A DNA stretch of 64,000 nucleotides from CALDUY01 sp046350255 (lineage in GTDB: Bacteria; Planctomycetota; Planctomycetia; Gemmatales; Gemmataceae): assembly GCA_046350255.1 (NCBI GenBank), contig JAXMAV010000006.1, forward strand, positions 310,001 to 374,000. Reading direction: 5' to 3'. The notes under the pieces were generated by a model, which made no database searches, was not told the DNA's origin, and saw only the letters and a list, made by a program, of their open reading frames with translations. Positions 1 through 7,187 of the stretch are shown here, in pieces. A program made the translations under genes and the position numbers. Numbering within the stretch: position 1 is the stretch's first letter; every line of letters starts with the position of its first letter.

Positions 1-386
1 GCGAGGTGGCGGTGAAGGTGGTGAAGAACAAGGTGGCCCCACCGTTCCGGCAGGCCAAATTTGAACTGATGTTCGAGGGTGGCGTCAGCCGGGAAGGCGA
101 CGTGCTCATCCTGGCCCAGGAAGATCGCCTGATCGAGAAGAAGGGCAACTGGCTCTATTATAACGAGGTTGGGCTGGGTAACGGGGCCGAGAAGGCACGC
201 GAATACCTGCGTGAGAACCCCTCGTTGATGGAGGAACTGATTCGGCGCATCCTCGAAAAGCGCAACCTCCTCAACCCCGTGCTCGTTGCGGATAACGGCA
301 CCGACGACGGCGAGGAACCGGCTCTGGAAACGCCGCCCCCCGCGCCGGTCACTCGCAAGGGACGAGCCGCGGCCAATAGCGATTAA
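1..386 (+). CDS. recA: RecA recombinase, C-terminal part (5' end cut by window edge)
   Basis: The reading frame is open from the first bases of the window to the TAA at 384-386, so this is the 3' part of a longer gene. The stretch KVVKNKVAPPFRQAKFEL, followed by GVSREGDVL and the LIEKKGNWLYY segment, is the conserved end of the RecA core and the start of its C-terminal domain. RecA forms ATP-dependent filaments on single-stranded DNA for homologous recombination and SOS signalling. The Walker motifs and DNA-binding loops lie outside the window. After the conserved NPSLMEELIRRIL helix comes a tail of about 35 residues rich in Asp, Glu, Pro and Ala, in keeping with the acidic regulatory tail of RecA. 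A GTG at position 6 lies in frame but is internal. Confidence 0.96.
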   Translation, partial: EVAVKVVKNKVAPPFRQAKFELMFEGGVSREGDVLILAQEDRLIEKKGNWLYYNEVGLGNGAEKAREYLRENPSLMEELIRRILEKRNLLNPVLVADNGTDDGEEPALETPPPAPVTRKGRAAANSD

Positions 387-414
387 CTCTCCGGTCGGGT
401 GAGCACAGCTGGTA

Positions 415-453
415 GATGAGCGATCCCCCGCCATTGGCTGAGGATCGCTCATC
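415..453. terminator. Hairpin downstream of recA
   Basis: A perfect 12-bp inverted repeat (arms 415-426 and 442-453, gatgagcgatcc / ggatcgctcatc) with a 15-nt loop starts 28 bp after the recA stop. No run of T follows, so it fits an intrinsic terminator only partly. It may be a Rho-assisted stop or an mRNA 3'-end stabiliser. Confidence 0.5.
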
Positions 454-559
454 GTGCTTGCAGAGTGCGATGGAAGCGGCCTAGGTTATTCTCTGGCTGA
501 GTACGGGGCCTCGGGATACAACAGGCCCATTGACACGCAGGTCTGTGTGGGACGGTGTG

Positions 560-2092
560 ATGGACGAGAAACCCCTCATGCGACCTTTCTCGCAGGCGTT
601 TGTGCTGGGCATCAGCATTGTGGTGACGGCCCTGGGCCAGGAACCCTCGGGGAGCGACCTCCTGCGCACCTTGAAGACCCGGGCGGCCCAGGTCATTGAG
701 GAAGCCAGACCGTCTGTCGTCTGCATCCTCGTTTCTCGCAGTGATGCCTATGCCCGGGCTCCCTTCTGGGGTGTGGAACCAACCACGACACTCGACGGAG
801 CTCTGGGACGCTTCGACGCCACCGAGGCTGCCCGGTTGGTTCCCACCGATGCGCCGCACCGCCAGCGCATCCTTCGCACCATTCAGCAACACGATCTGAG
901 CGATCCCACCACTGTTCCCGAATCATATGGGTCTGGCTTCGTGGTCGATCGAACAGGGCTAATCCTGACCAATGCCCATGTCGTCCGGAATGCGACGAGG
1001 ATCTTCGTTCGGCTACCAGGGAAGAAGGGATCCTGGGCCGATATTCTGGCCAGCGACCCACGAAGTGACCTGGCCATCCTGAAACTGCTGGATCCGCCGG
1101 GTGAACTCCACGCGCTCCCTCTAGGAGATGGCGGCACCGTTCGCACCGGGCAGTTTGTCATCAGCCTGGCCAACAGCTACGCGCCCGGCTTTCCCGCCAG
1201 CGATGAGGCGACCGCCGGCCACGGATTGATCAGCAACCTGCGTCGACGGATTCCCGGCAACACCAGCGAGATGGAACGGTCGAAAATCACCCTGCATCAC
1301 TATGGCACCCTGATTCAGACCGACGCCGCAACCACGCCTGGGTGTTCGGGAGGTGCCCTGCTGAACCTGGATGGCAAGGTGATTGGCATGACCACCGCCC
1401 TGGCAGCCATTCGTGGAGATCGCCCCGGAGGCTTCGCCATCCCGTTTGATGCCAGCACACGCCGGATCATCGACGTGCTGAAAAAGGGTGAGGAAGTGGA
1501 GTATGGCTTCCTGGGCGTGGTGCTAGGCAATCCCGGAGGAGGCGGCGTTCGCGTGACTCGCGTCTCCCCCGGCTCGCCTGCCGCACGCAGCGGACTGGTA
1601 GCGGGAGACCTGATCGTCGGCATCAATGGCAACGCGATCCGCGATTCGGACGATCTCTTTCTACATGTCGGTATGGCCCTGGCAGGACAAACAGCGCGGG
1701 TCGAAGTGGCCCGAGGACTGGGTGGTGCGACGCGGACCTTTCCAGTCAAGCTGGCGAAGTTCTACGTGGCTGGGCCCATCATCGCTGCCAAACGGCCGCC
1801 GTCGCGCTTCGGCCTACGAGTGGATTACGCCAGCATACTCTCCCAGCGCAATCCATTTTTCGCCATGAGCCGAACTCCCAGTGAAGGCGTGATCATCCGC
1901 GAGGTGGTGCCCGGCAGCTCGGCTGACAAGGCTCGCTTGCAGCCGGACAAGGTGATTACGCAGGTGAATGATCGCCCCATAGCGACGCCCGAAGATTACT
2001 ACCGGGAGATCGCGCGGGCAGGTAAATCGGTGGAACTCACCTTCCTCAACTCGGAAGGACGTTCGGAAAAACTCACCCTCGAGGATAAGTGA
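560..2092 (+). CDS. Secreted HtrA-like serine protease with two PDZ domains
   Basis: Probable periplasmic trypsin-fold protease or protein quality-control factor. From the ATG at 560 the protein has a hydrophobic signal-like segment at about residues 8-28. The triad is complete: His140 in LTNAHVV, Asp170 in RSDLAILKL and Ser263 in GCSGGALLN. Two PDZ domains follow, at about 315-400 (LGVVLG, GLVAGDLIVGINGN) and 430-510 (VPGSSADKARLQPDKVITQVNDRP). An atypical insert of roughly 25 residues lies between the Asp and Ser segments. The in-frame TTG at 530 is a less likely start, because ATG 560 or 578 lies closer to the signal peptide. The sugar-isomerase-like gene begins 3 bp after the stop, so the two are probably co-transcribed. 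It is not a canonical DegP, whose linkers differ, and the substrate is unknown. Confidence 0.9.
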   Translation: MDEKPLMRPFSQAFVLGISIVVTALGQEPSGSDLLRTLKTRAAQVIEEARPSVVCILVSRSDAYARAPFWGVEPTTTLDGALGRFDATEAARLVPTDAPHRQRILRTIQQHDLSDPTTVPESYGSGFVVDRTGLILTNAHVVRNATRIFVRLPGKKGSWADILASDPRSDLAILKLLDPPGELHALPLGDGGTVRTGQFVISLANSYAPGFPASDEATAGHGLISNLRRRIPGNTSEMERSKITLHHYGTLIQTDAATTPGCSGGALLNLDGKVIGMTTALAAIRGDRPGGFAIPFDASTRRIIDVLKKGEEVEYGFLGVVLGNPGGGGVRVTRVSPGSPAARSGLVAGDLIVGINGNAIRDSDDLFLHVGMALAGQTARVEVARGLGGATRTFPVKLAKFYVAGPIIAAKRPPSRFGLRVDYASILSQRNPFFAMSRTPSEGVIIREVVPGSSADKARLQPDKVITQVNDRPIATPEDYYREIARAGKSVELTFLNSEGRSEKLTLEDK

Positions 2093-2095
2093 TTC

Positions 2096-2920
2096 ATGCG
2101 CTATGCCATCTGCAACGAGACGTTCGAGGGATGGGACCATCGCCGCATCTGCGAGACGATCAGCCAGCTGGGATACACTGGGCTAGAAATTGCTCCCTTC
2201 ACCCTGGCGGATCGCATCACCGACGTCCCAGTCGAAACCCGGCGCGAGATGGTGCGCCAGGCCCGGGATTGTGGGATCGAGATCATCGGCCTGCACTGGC
2301 TCCTGGCGAAAACCACCGGCCTGATGCTCACCTCTCCCGACTCAGCCGTCCGTGAGCACACGGCCAACTACCTGATTGACCTGGCGAAGGCCTGTGTCGA
2401 TTTCGGCGGCAAGTTCCTGGTGTTCGGTTCGCCCATGCAGCGTCGGGTGCCTGCGGGTTTTTCCCGCGAGCAGGCAACGGAGTTCGCCCTCGACACCTGG
2501 GGCCGCTGCACCAAACCGTTATCCGATTTGGGGGTGTTGTTACTCGTCGAACCTCTGTCTCCTCCGGAGGCCGATTTCATCAATACCGCCGAGGAAGGCG
2601 TGGAGATCATTCGCCGACTGAACAGCCCAGCCTTCCGTCTCCACCTCGACGTCAAGGCCATGAGCACGGAGTCCTGGTCGGTGTGCGACCTGCTGAGGCA
2701 ACACCGCGGGATTCTGGAGCATTTCCACGCCAATGATCCCAACAAACGTGGCCCCGGCTTCGGCGCCACCGACTTCGTCCCTATCTTCCGTACCCTCCGA
2801 GAGATCCAGTACCCCGGCTGGGTCTCCGTCGAGGTCTTCGATTACACACCGGATCCATTGACCATCGCGCAGAACAGCATCCGCTACATGCAAGAGTGCG
2901 AGGCACGGGCGTCGGCCTGA
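2096..2920 (+). CDS. Sugar phosphate isomerase/epimerase-like TIM-barrel protein
   Basis: A member of the xylose-isomerase-like/AP-endonuclease-2 TIM-barrel superfamily, 274 residues, the usual length for sugar epimerases and hydroxypyruvate-isomerase-like enzymes. The expected metal-binding residues occur in order: Glu152 (LLVEPL), Asp185 (HLDVKAM), His211 (HFHAND) and Glu246 (VSVEVF). The first strand motif GYTGLEIAPF is also typical. No signal peptide is seen, so it should be cytoplasmic, unlike its neighbours. It starts 3 bp after the protease stop and is followed 19 bp later by the ceramidase-like gene, suggesting one transcript. Substrate cannot be read from sequence. Planctomycete genomes hold many paralogues of this family, used in catabolism of sugars and sugar acids. 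Confidence 0.88.
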   Translation: MRYAICNETFEGWDHRRICETISQLGYTGLEIAPFTLADRITDVPVETRREMVRQARDCGIEIIGLHWLLAKTTGLMLTSPDSAVREHTANYLIDLAKACVDFGGKFLVFGSPMQRRVPAGFSREQATEFALDTWGRCTKPLSDLGVLLLVEPLSPPEADFINTAEEGVEIIRRLNSPAFRLHLDVKAMSTESWSVCDLLRQHRGILEHFHANDPNKRGPGFGATDFVPIFRTLREIQYPGWVSVEVFDYTPDPLTIAQNSIRYMQECEARASA

Positions 2921-2939
2921 TTCAAGGGAGGGCTCGTTC

Positions 2940-4373
2940 ATGGTGCGATCGATTGGTGGGCTGATCCTGCTTGCGCTGTTTTCTGGCGCCCTCTGGCTAT
3001 CCAGCCCGGTGGCAGCGGACCAGGCCAGCGACACCCTCGAAGTAGGGTTCGCCGAGAGGGACGTAACACCTAGAGTGGAAGCTGGCGGTAAGCCGGTCTG
3101 GTTGGCGGGGTTTGGCAAGAACCGAAAAGCCACCGGTGTGCATGATCCGCTTCTGGTGCGAGCATTGGTGGTCGGCGATGGCAAAAACCGGGTGGCCTTG
3201 GCCTCGGTGGATGTGGTGGGCTTGTTCATCGAAACCGTCGACCGCATCCGCCATCGCCTTCCCGGATTTGCTCATGTCGTGATCAGCAGCACCCACAACC
3301 ACGAAGGCCCGGACACCATGGGGATCTGGGGACCGGGACCGTTCACCTCGGGGATCGATCCGGAGTACCAGCAGTTGTTGGTGATCCGCGTTGTGGAGGC
3401 GATTCAGGCAGCTGACCGGGCCAGGAAGCCTGCCTCGGCACGGATTGGAACCGTCAAGGTGCCCGAGTTACTGCACGACGGACGAAAGCCGCTGGTGTTG
3501 CATGACGATCTGGCTGTTCTGACCATGCACGACCCAAAATCCGGGAAGCCATCCGGCATGGTGGTGCAGTGGAACTGTCACCCCGAGACGCTGGCCGATG
3601 ACAACAAACTGGTCAGCGCCGACTACGTGGGCTACACCGTGAATCTGCTGCAGAAGAAGTACAATTGCCCCGTGGTCTACTTCACCGGAACCGTGGGTGG
3701 TCTGATGACCTCCTTGCACGTGCCCATCAAAAGCACCACTGGCGAGGTGTTGAAGGACGGCACCTACGAGAAGACAGCCCGCTATGGCGAACTGCTGGCC
3801 GAGGCTGCCATCAAGGCCGAAAAGAGCGCCAAAGCCATCAAGCTAACCCCGGTGGTGGCCCGGAAGAAGTCTCTGTTTCTGCCCCTGACTAATCGCCTGT
3901 ATGTGGTGGCGCGCCAGTTTGGCGTGTTCAATCGCGATGCCTTTGAGATGAAACCGGGAGACAAGGCCCCTGTCCTGGTCAAGGAAATCGACGATCCGAA
4001 GAAGCCATATCTCGTAAAAACCGAGGTCGGCTACGTGGGGCTGGGCGAACTGAACATCGCCTGTATTCCTGGTGAGATCTATCCAGAGTTAGTGCTGGGA
4101 AAGGTGGTGGCGAAGGCCGAAGTAGGTGCAGACTATCCTGACGCCGAGATCGAACCATCGATCTACGCTCAGATGAAAGGCCCGCATCGCATGTTGCTCG
4201 GCCTGGCCAACGACGAGATTGGCTACATCATCCCCAAGCGCCAGTGGGATGAAAAGCCCCCCTTCGCCTACGACACCAAACGGGGCCAATATGGTGAGGT
4301 GAACAGCCTGGGCCCCGAGACAGCACCACTGATCTGCAATGCGTTTCGGGATCTACTGCGATCCACGAAGTAA
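2940..4373 (+). CDS. Neutral/alkaline ceramidase-like secreted protein
   Basis: A 477-residue protein with an N-terminal signal peptide (hydrophobic residues 6-25, then a small-residue cleavage region near PVAADQ). The mature part begins with the ceramidase-type opening GFAERDVTP and continues with LASVDVVGL, VVISSTHNHEGPD, NCHPETLADD and YFTGTVGG. These match the N-terminal catalytic domain of neutral/alkaline non-lysosomal ceramidases, where the His-rich segment binds zinc. The family hydrolyses the amide bond of ceramide, but most planctomycete members have no tested substrate and could act on other amides or esters. The separate C-terminal immunoglobulin-like domain of true ceramidases is not evident. 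It is the last gene of the leftmost plus-strand run and faces the minus-strand lipoprotein gene. Confidence 0.8.
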   Translation: MVRSIGGLILLALFSGALWLSSPVAADQASDTLEVGFAERDVTPRVEAGGKPVWLAGFGKNRKATGVHDPLLVRALVVGDGKNRVALASVDVVGLFIETVDRIRHRLPGFAHVVISSTHNHEGPDTMGIWGPGPFTSGIDPEYQQLLVIRVVEAIQAADRARKPASARIGTVKVPELLHDGRKPLVLHDDLAVLTMHDPKSGKPSGMVVQWNCHPETLADDNKLVSADYVGYTVNLLQKKYNCPVVYFTGTVGGLMTSLHVPIKSTTGEVLKDGTYEKTARYGELLAEAAIKAEKSAKAIKLTPVVARKKSLFLPLTNRLYVVARQFGVFNRDAFEMKPGDKAPVLVKEIDDPKKPYLVKTEVGYVGLGELNIACIPGEIYPELVLGKVVAKAEVGADYPDAEIEPSIYAQMKGPHRMLLGLANDEIGYIIPKRQWDEKPPFAYDTKRGQYGEVNSLGPETAPLICNAFRDLLRSTK

Positions 4374-4374
4374 A

Positions 4375-4403
4375 CAGGGCGGAAGTGAACCACTCCCACC
4401 CTG
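4375..4403. terminator. Hairpin between convergent genes
   Basis: Arms 4375-4387 and 4391-4403 pair at 11 of 13 positions around an AAC loop. It lies immediately after the stop of the ceramidase-like gene and 15 bp from the end of the facing lipoprotein gene. No long T tract is seen, so terminator function is a guess from position. Confidence 0.4.
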
Positions 4404-4417
4404 GCATTTGATCCAGA

Positions 4418-4867
4418 TTATCTGCGTCGCAGAGAAGGCGATGCCGGCACCGGAGTTGCCAACCCTGGCTGCTGAGGAACAGGCGCCAGGGGTGGCGGCT
4501 GCGTGGTTGGGGCGGGCAACATCCCTCCTGGTGGAGGGATGGAGCCAGTTGGAGGGGCAGGAATGGCGGGCTGGATACCCGCAGGAGGCCCTTGCAGCAT
4601 CCCAGGCGATTCCTGGTACGGCATGATCCCTCCGTTGATAGTCCCCGGGTCTCCCAGCAAGGGTCCGCCCTCGTAGCAGGTCCCGCCCAGGCCGTGGGCA
4701 GGCGAGGCCATCACTGGACCATCGTAGACCACGGTGCCTCGGCGCGAGCAGAGTCGGGAGAAGAAGCCGCCCCCATTGTTGCAACTCCCTCCGCCAGAAC
4801 CCTGGCATCCGCAAAGGAGCCCCAGCGCGGCAGCCACGCACAGGCCTGTCAGACGAAGAGGGAACAT
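4418..4867 (-). CDS. Small Gly/Pro-rich lipoprotein, unknown function
   Basis: 149 residues. The N-terminus is a classic lipoprotein signal: MFPLRLTG, a hydrophobic core, then the lipobox LLCGC with Cys21 as the likely lipidated residue. The mature part is low complexity: a Gly/Ser/Asn stretch, a short segment GTVVYDGPVM, and a Pro-rich half (QPAIPAPPTGSIPPPGG) ending in SLRRR. No catalytic motif or known domain is visible. Similar small Gly/Pro-rich lipoproteins are common in planctomycetes. It stands alone between a convergent plus-strand gene and the broken glycosidase-like gene. It is judged real by the intact lipobox and lack of a competing frame. Confidence 0.68.
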   Translation of the reverse strand: MFPLRLTGLCVAAALGLLCGCQGSGGGSCNNGGGFFSRLCSRRGTVVYDGPVMASPAHGLGGTCYEGGPLLGDPGTINGGIMPYQESPGMLQGPPAGIQPAIPAPPTGSIPPPGGMLPAPTTQPPPLAPVPQQPGLATPVPASPSLRRR

Positions 4868-5097
4868 GCGAGATTCCTCGACCGGGTGTGTCCCGAGTGG
4901 GGCAACAGAGTGGGGTTCGATCCAGCACCAGAGCCAACGTGCCCAGTTGCCGATCTATCGCCGCAATCATGCGCCACCCCGGTTCACCCGGCAAGTTTCT
5001 GAAGAGAAACTAGATGATACCCGACCGCATATGGATGGAACCCACGGGCTTTCTCGACACCGAAGGCCTGATCGGAGTATCCGGTAAACTCGCCAGG
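4868..5097. other. Intergenic region upstream of the small lipoprotein gene
   Basis: 230 bp between the 3' end of the disrupted glycosidase-like gene and the start of the minus-strand lipoprotein. It should hold the lipoprotein promoter. I see no convincing -35/-10 pair, RNA gene or strong hairpin. The short frames crossing it look random. Confidence 0.5.
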
Positions 5098-6298
5098 TTA
5101 CTTCCCGGTCAACAACTGCCTGAATTCCTTGACAGCGGCCTCGATGCCAGAACGGTCGGAGGCACCCAGATGAATGACATTCCTATCCTGGCCAAATGGG
5201 CTACAGGACATCTGAATCAACGCCTTGCCGGGCCCGGGGTACCGCGCATCCACCACCTGCTCAGATAGTTCGCTGGCCTGCAACGCAGCCACTAACGTGG
5301 AACTCTTGCTGTCACCCAGAACGATCAGGTGATCGCTGGTCGTCCAGGCCTCGGGTAGTTGCGGGGGCAACTGATACCCTCCCACATGTGTGGTCAGGCG
5401 ATCCCACGGCCTGGCCCAGCGAGAGCGAACCTCAGCCGTGGTCTTCTCCTCCCGGCTCACACCTCGCAGGACGCGTACTTGCCTACCTTCTTCGATGAAC
5501 AATTTCACACCAGGCTCGTAACAGACCTCCCGATCCCCCGAGTAATCGCAGAATCCATCTTCCACAATCGTGATCAAACTGCCGGGCTGCCTCCAGTCGT
5601 CGCGCACGTCCTTTCCGTCTGTGGTGCGACAGGTGAGCACACCCAGTTTATTGACCCCAAGCGTGACCTTTCGTTTGACCTTGCTGGCCTCTACAGGCTT
5701 CTCGTCGTCGGTGACTGACCACACCGTGGCATGGGGGTTCCACACTCGCGGATAAACCACTTTGCGGGCTACTTCGCTCTCCTTCTTCACCTTCACCTTG
5801 AATCCCCGGGGAGCAAGATCCCTGGCCAACCCCTCGGCCACTGTTCGATGCTCCTCGTTCGAGAGAGCAATGGTCAACAGGGGTCGGCCTGCCAGAAAGG
5901 TGCGGATCTGCTCGGGGTGAAACACTCGCACAGTCTGGTTGAGTTCATTCCAATCTGAAGCGGGCTCCGGTCGAAAGGCCACCTTCTGCTGAAAGGATTT
6001 AACACCAGGAAGCATGGGTGCCACTTCCACGAGATACTCCCCAGCCTCACGATTACTTCCCAGAGGGAACACCACCGTTTCCTTTACCAGGTGCCCCGCC
6101 CGATAGACGCGAAATAGCTCCTTCCTATCGCTCCCACGCACCGTAATTGTGACCGGCAACGGACCAGGTTGCGGGTCCAGTGTCACCTGGATGGTACTGC
6201 CACGCACCTGTGCGCTGGCGCGGACATCCTTGATCTTTTCGGGGTATACCAGGAAGAGTTTCATTTCGCCTGGCTCGAAACGAAGCTTGTGTGGCTTA
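5098..6298 (-). pseudogene. 3' fragment of secreted glycosidase-like gene, cut off by IS insertion
   Basis: This holds the last 398 codons of the gene whose 5' part lies at 7185-9334. The frame runs from the insertion point (KPHKLRFEPGEM at the start) to the TAG-side end KEFRQLLTGK. Removing the IS and one TTA copy joins Lys717 of the upstream part directly to PHKLRF in the same frame. The fragment is rich in beta-strand-like segments and holds the segment LIVLGDSKSSTLVAAL near its end; no catalytic motif is recognised. It has no start of its own except an ATG inside the IS at 6345, so it is probably not translated as a functional unit. Apart from the insertion it shows no decay, which suggests a recent event. 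Confidence 0.85.
6296..6298. repeat. Target-site duplication TTA, left copy
   Basis: TTA directly flanks the left inverted repeat and recurs at 7185-7187 on the right side. A 3-bp TNA-type duplication is usual for part of the IS5 family. Confidence 0.75.
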
Positions 6299-6314
6299 GA
6301 AACTCTAACAAAAC
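6299..6314. repeat. Terminal inverted repeat, left end of IS
   Basis: 16 bp, an exact reverse complement of 7169-7184. The repeat can be read as 17 bp on each side if the A/T shared with the target duplication is counted. Confidence 0.9.
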
Positions 6315-6320
6315 CTATAA

Positions 6321-7111
6321 CTAGGCGATGAGGCGGTAGAAGCAAACTTTGATGCAGGCGAGTGTGAGGAAGGCCAGATGGATGTCCGAACGCTTCTCGT
6401 ACCGGACCTTCAGCCTGCGGTTCTGGTGCAGCGCGGCGAGAGTCTGTTCCACCACGTAGCGTTGCTGGCCCAGACCGCTGCCGTGCTCCCGTCCGCGCTG
6501 GGCGAAGACTGGCTCGATCCCCAGCCAGGCAATCATCCCCTCGTGCCCTTGCGAGTCGTAGGCCTGGTCTCCCAGCAGCCGACGGGGCAGCCGAGGTGGC
6601 TCGCCGTAGCCCTCCAACGGGCAGGCCACTACGGTCGGCAGCAGTGCCGTCACGTCGTGCCGGTTGGCTGCGGTTACAGTGCAGCCCAGCGGCACCCCGG
6701 CACCATCGACCATCACGTGGTGTTTACTGCCGGCCTTGCCCCGGTCCGTGGGGTTGGGGCCGGTGTCGGCCCCCCAAAAACCGCACGCACACTCGACGAG
6801 TCGATGGCGGCACGCCGCCAGTCGATCTTGCCCGCCTCGTCCAGGTGCCTCAGGAGTGCGGCGTGGATCTTGCGCCAGGTGCCATCGCGTTGCCAGTCGC
6901 GGAGTCGCCTCCAGCAGGTCATGCCGCAACCGCAGCCCAGCTCAGCGGGCAAGTCCTCCCAGGCCATGCCGGTCTTGAGGAGGAAGAGGATACCGGTCAG
7001 GGCCTTGCGGTCATCCACCGGCGGCCTGCCGCCTCTGGGACGAGGGGGTCGCACGGGCAACAACGGTTGGATGATCTCCCAGAGTGGGTCGGGCAGCAGC
7101 GGCTTGGCCAT
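6321..7111 (-). CDS. IS5-family DDE transposase, expressed through a -1 frameshift
   Basis: Frame A runs from ATG 7111 to 6713 (MAKPLLPDPLWEIIQPLLP, then GGRPPVDDRKALTGILFLLKTG and AIDSSSVRAV). This is the helix-turn-helix-bearing N-terminal part plus the first catalytic Asp. Frame B covers the rest to the stop at 6321-6323, with KAGSKHHVMVDGAGVPL, LLGDQAYDS (second Asp) and RYVVEQTLAALHQNRRLKVRYE (catalytic Glu region). The frames meet at a T5-G6 run (minus strand, 6780-6770). A -1 slip there joins VFGG to ADTGPNPTDRGK and gives a continuous protein of about 263 residues. Programmed frameshifting is known in the IS427-like group, so this is probably functional and not a mutation. The ATG of frame B at 6929 is not a believable start. 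Confidence 0.85.
6770..6780 (-). promoter_or_regulatory. Slippery run for -1 ribosomal frameshift in transposase
   Basis: On the minus strand the run is T5 then G6. In frame A it is read GTT TTT GGG GGG CCG. Slipping back one base on the G run gives GCC GAC ACC and enters frame B at the conserved ADTGPNP region. The position is exactly where one frame loses and the other gains transposase similarity. Confidence 0.65.
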
Positions 7112-7168
7112 GACTGAATCCTCCGGTCGGCTTCCGGAGATTGTCGGGACTCAACGCCTCGCTGGCTT

Positions 7169-7184
7169 GTTTTGTTAGAGTTTC
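7169..7184. repeat. Terminal inverted repeat, right end of IS
   Basis: Exact reverse complement of 6299-6314. On the minus strand this end supplies the TAA that stops the upstream glycosidase-like fragment two codons after the junction. Confidence 0.9.
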
Positions 7185-7187
7185 TTA
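7185..7187. repeat. Target-site duplication TTA, right copy
   Basis: Matches 6296-6298. Deleting the IS together with one of the two copies restores the open frame of the interrupted gene. Confidence 0.75.

Larger units (their letters stand above)
6299..7184 (-). mobile_element. IS5-family insertion sequence, 886 bp, apparently complete
   Basis: The element is bounded by perfect 16-bp terminal inverted repeats (6299-6314 gaaactctaacaaaac and 7169-7184 gttttgttagagtttc). It is flanked by TTA direct repeats and encodes one transposase in two overlapping frames. Size, DDE transposase type, two-frame layout and 3-bp duplication fit the IS427-like group of the IS5 family. It sits inside the glycosidase-like gene in the same orientation. 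Perfect ends and an undecayed transposase suggest it is recent and may still be mobile. Confidence 0.92.

Noticed and set aside
5098..6345. 3' glycosidase-like fragment as an intact gene starting at 6345
   Set aside because: The first 16 codons come from the IS end, and the frame continues exactly from the upstream fragment once the IS is removed.
6321..6929. Frame B of the transposase as a separate protein starting at ATG 6929
   Set aside because: Its first 50 residues are the out-of-frame reading of frame A. Similarity begins only at the slippery run.
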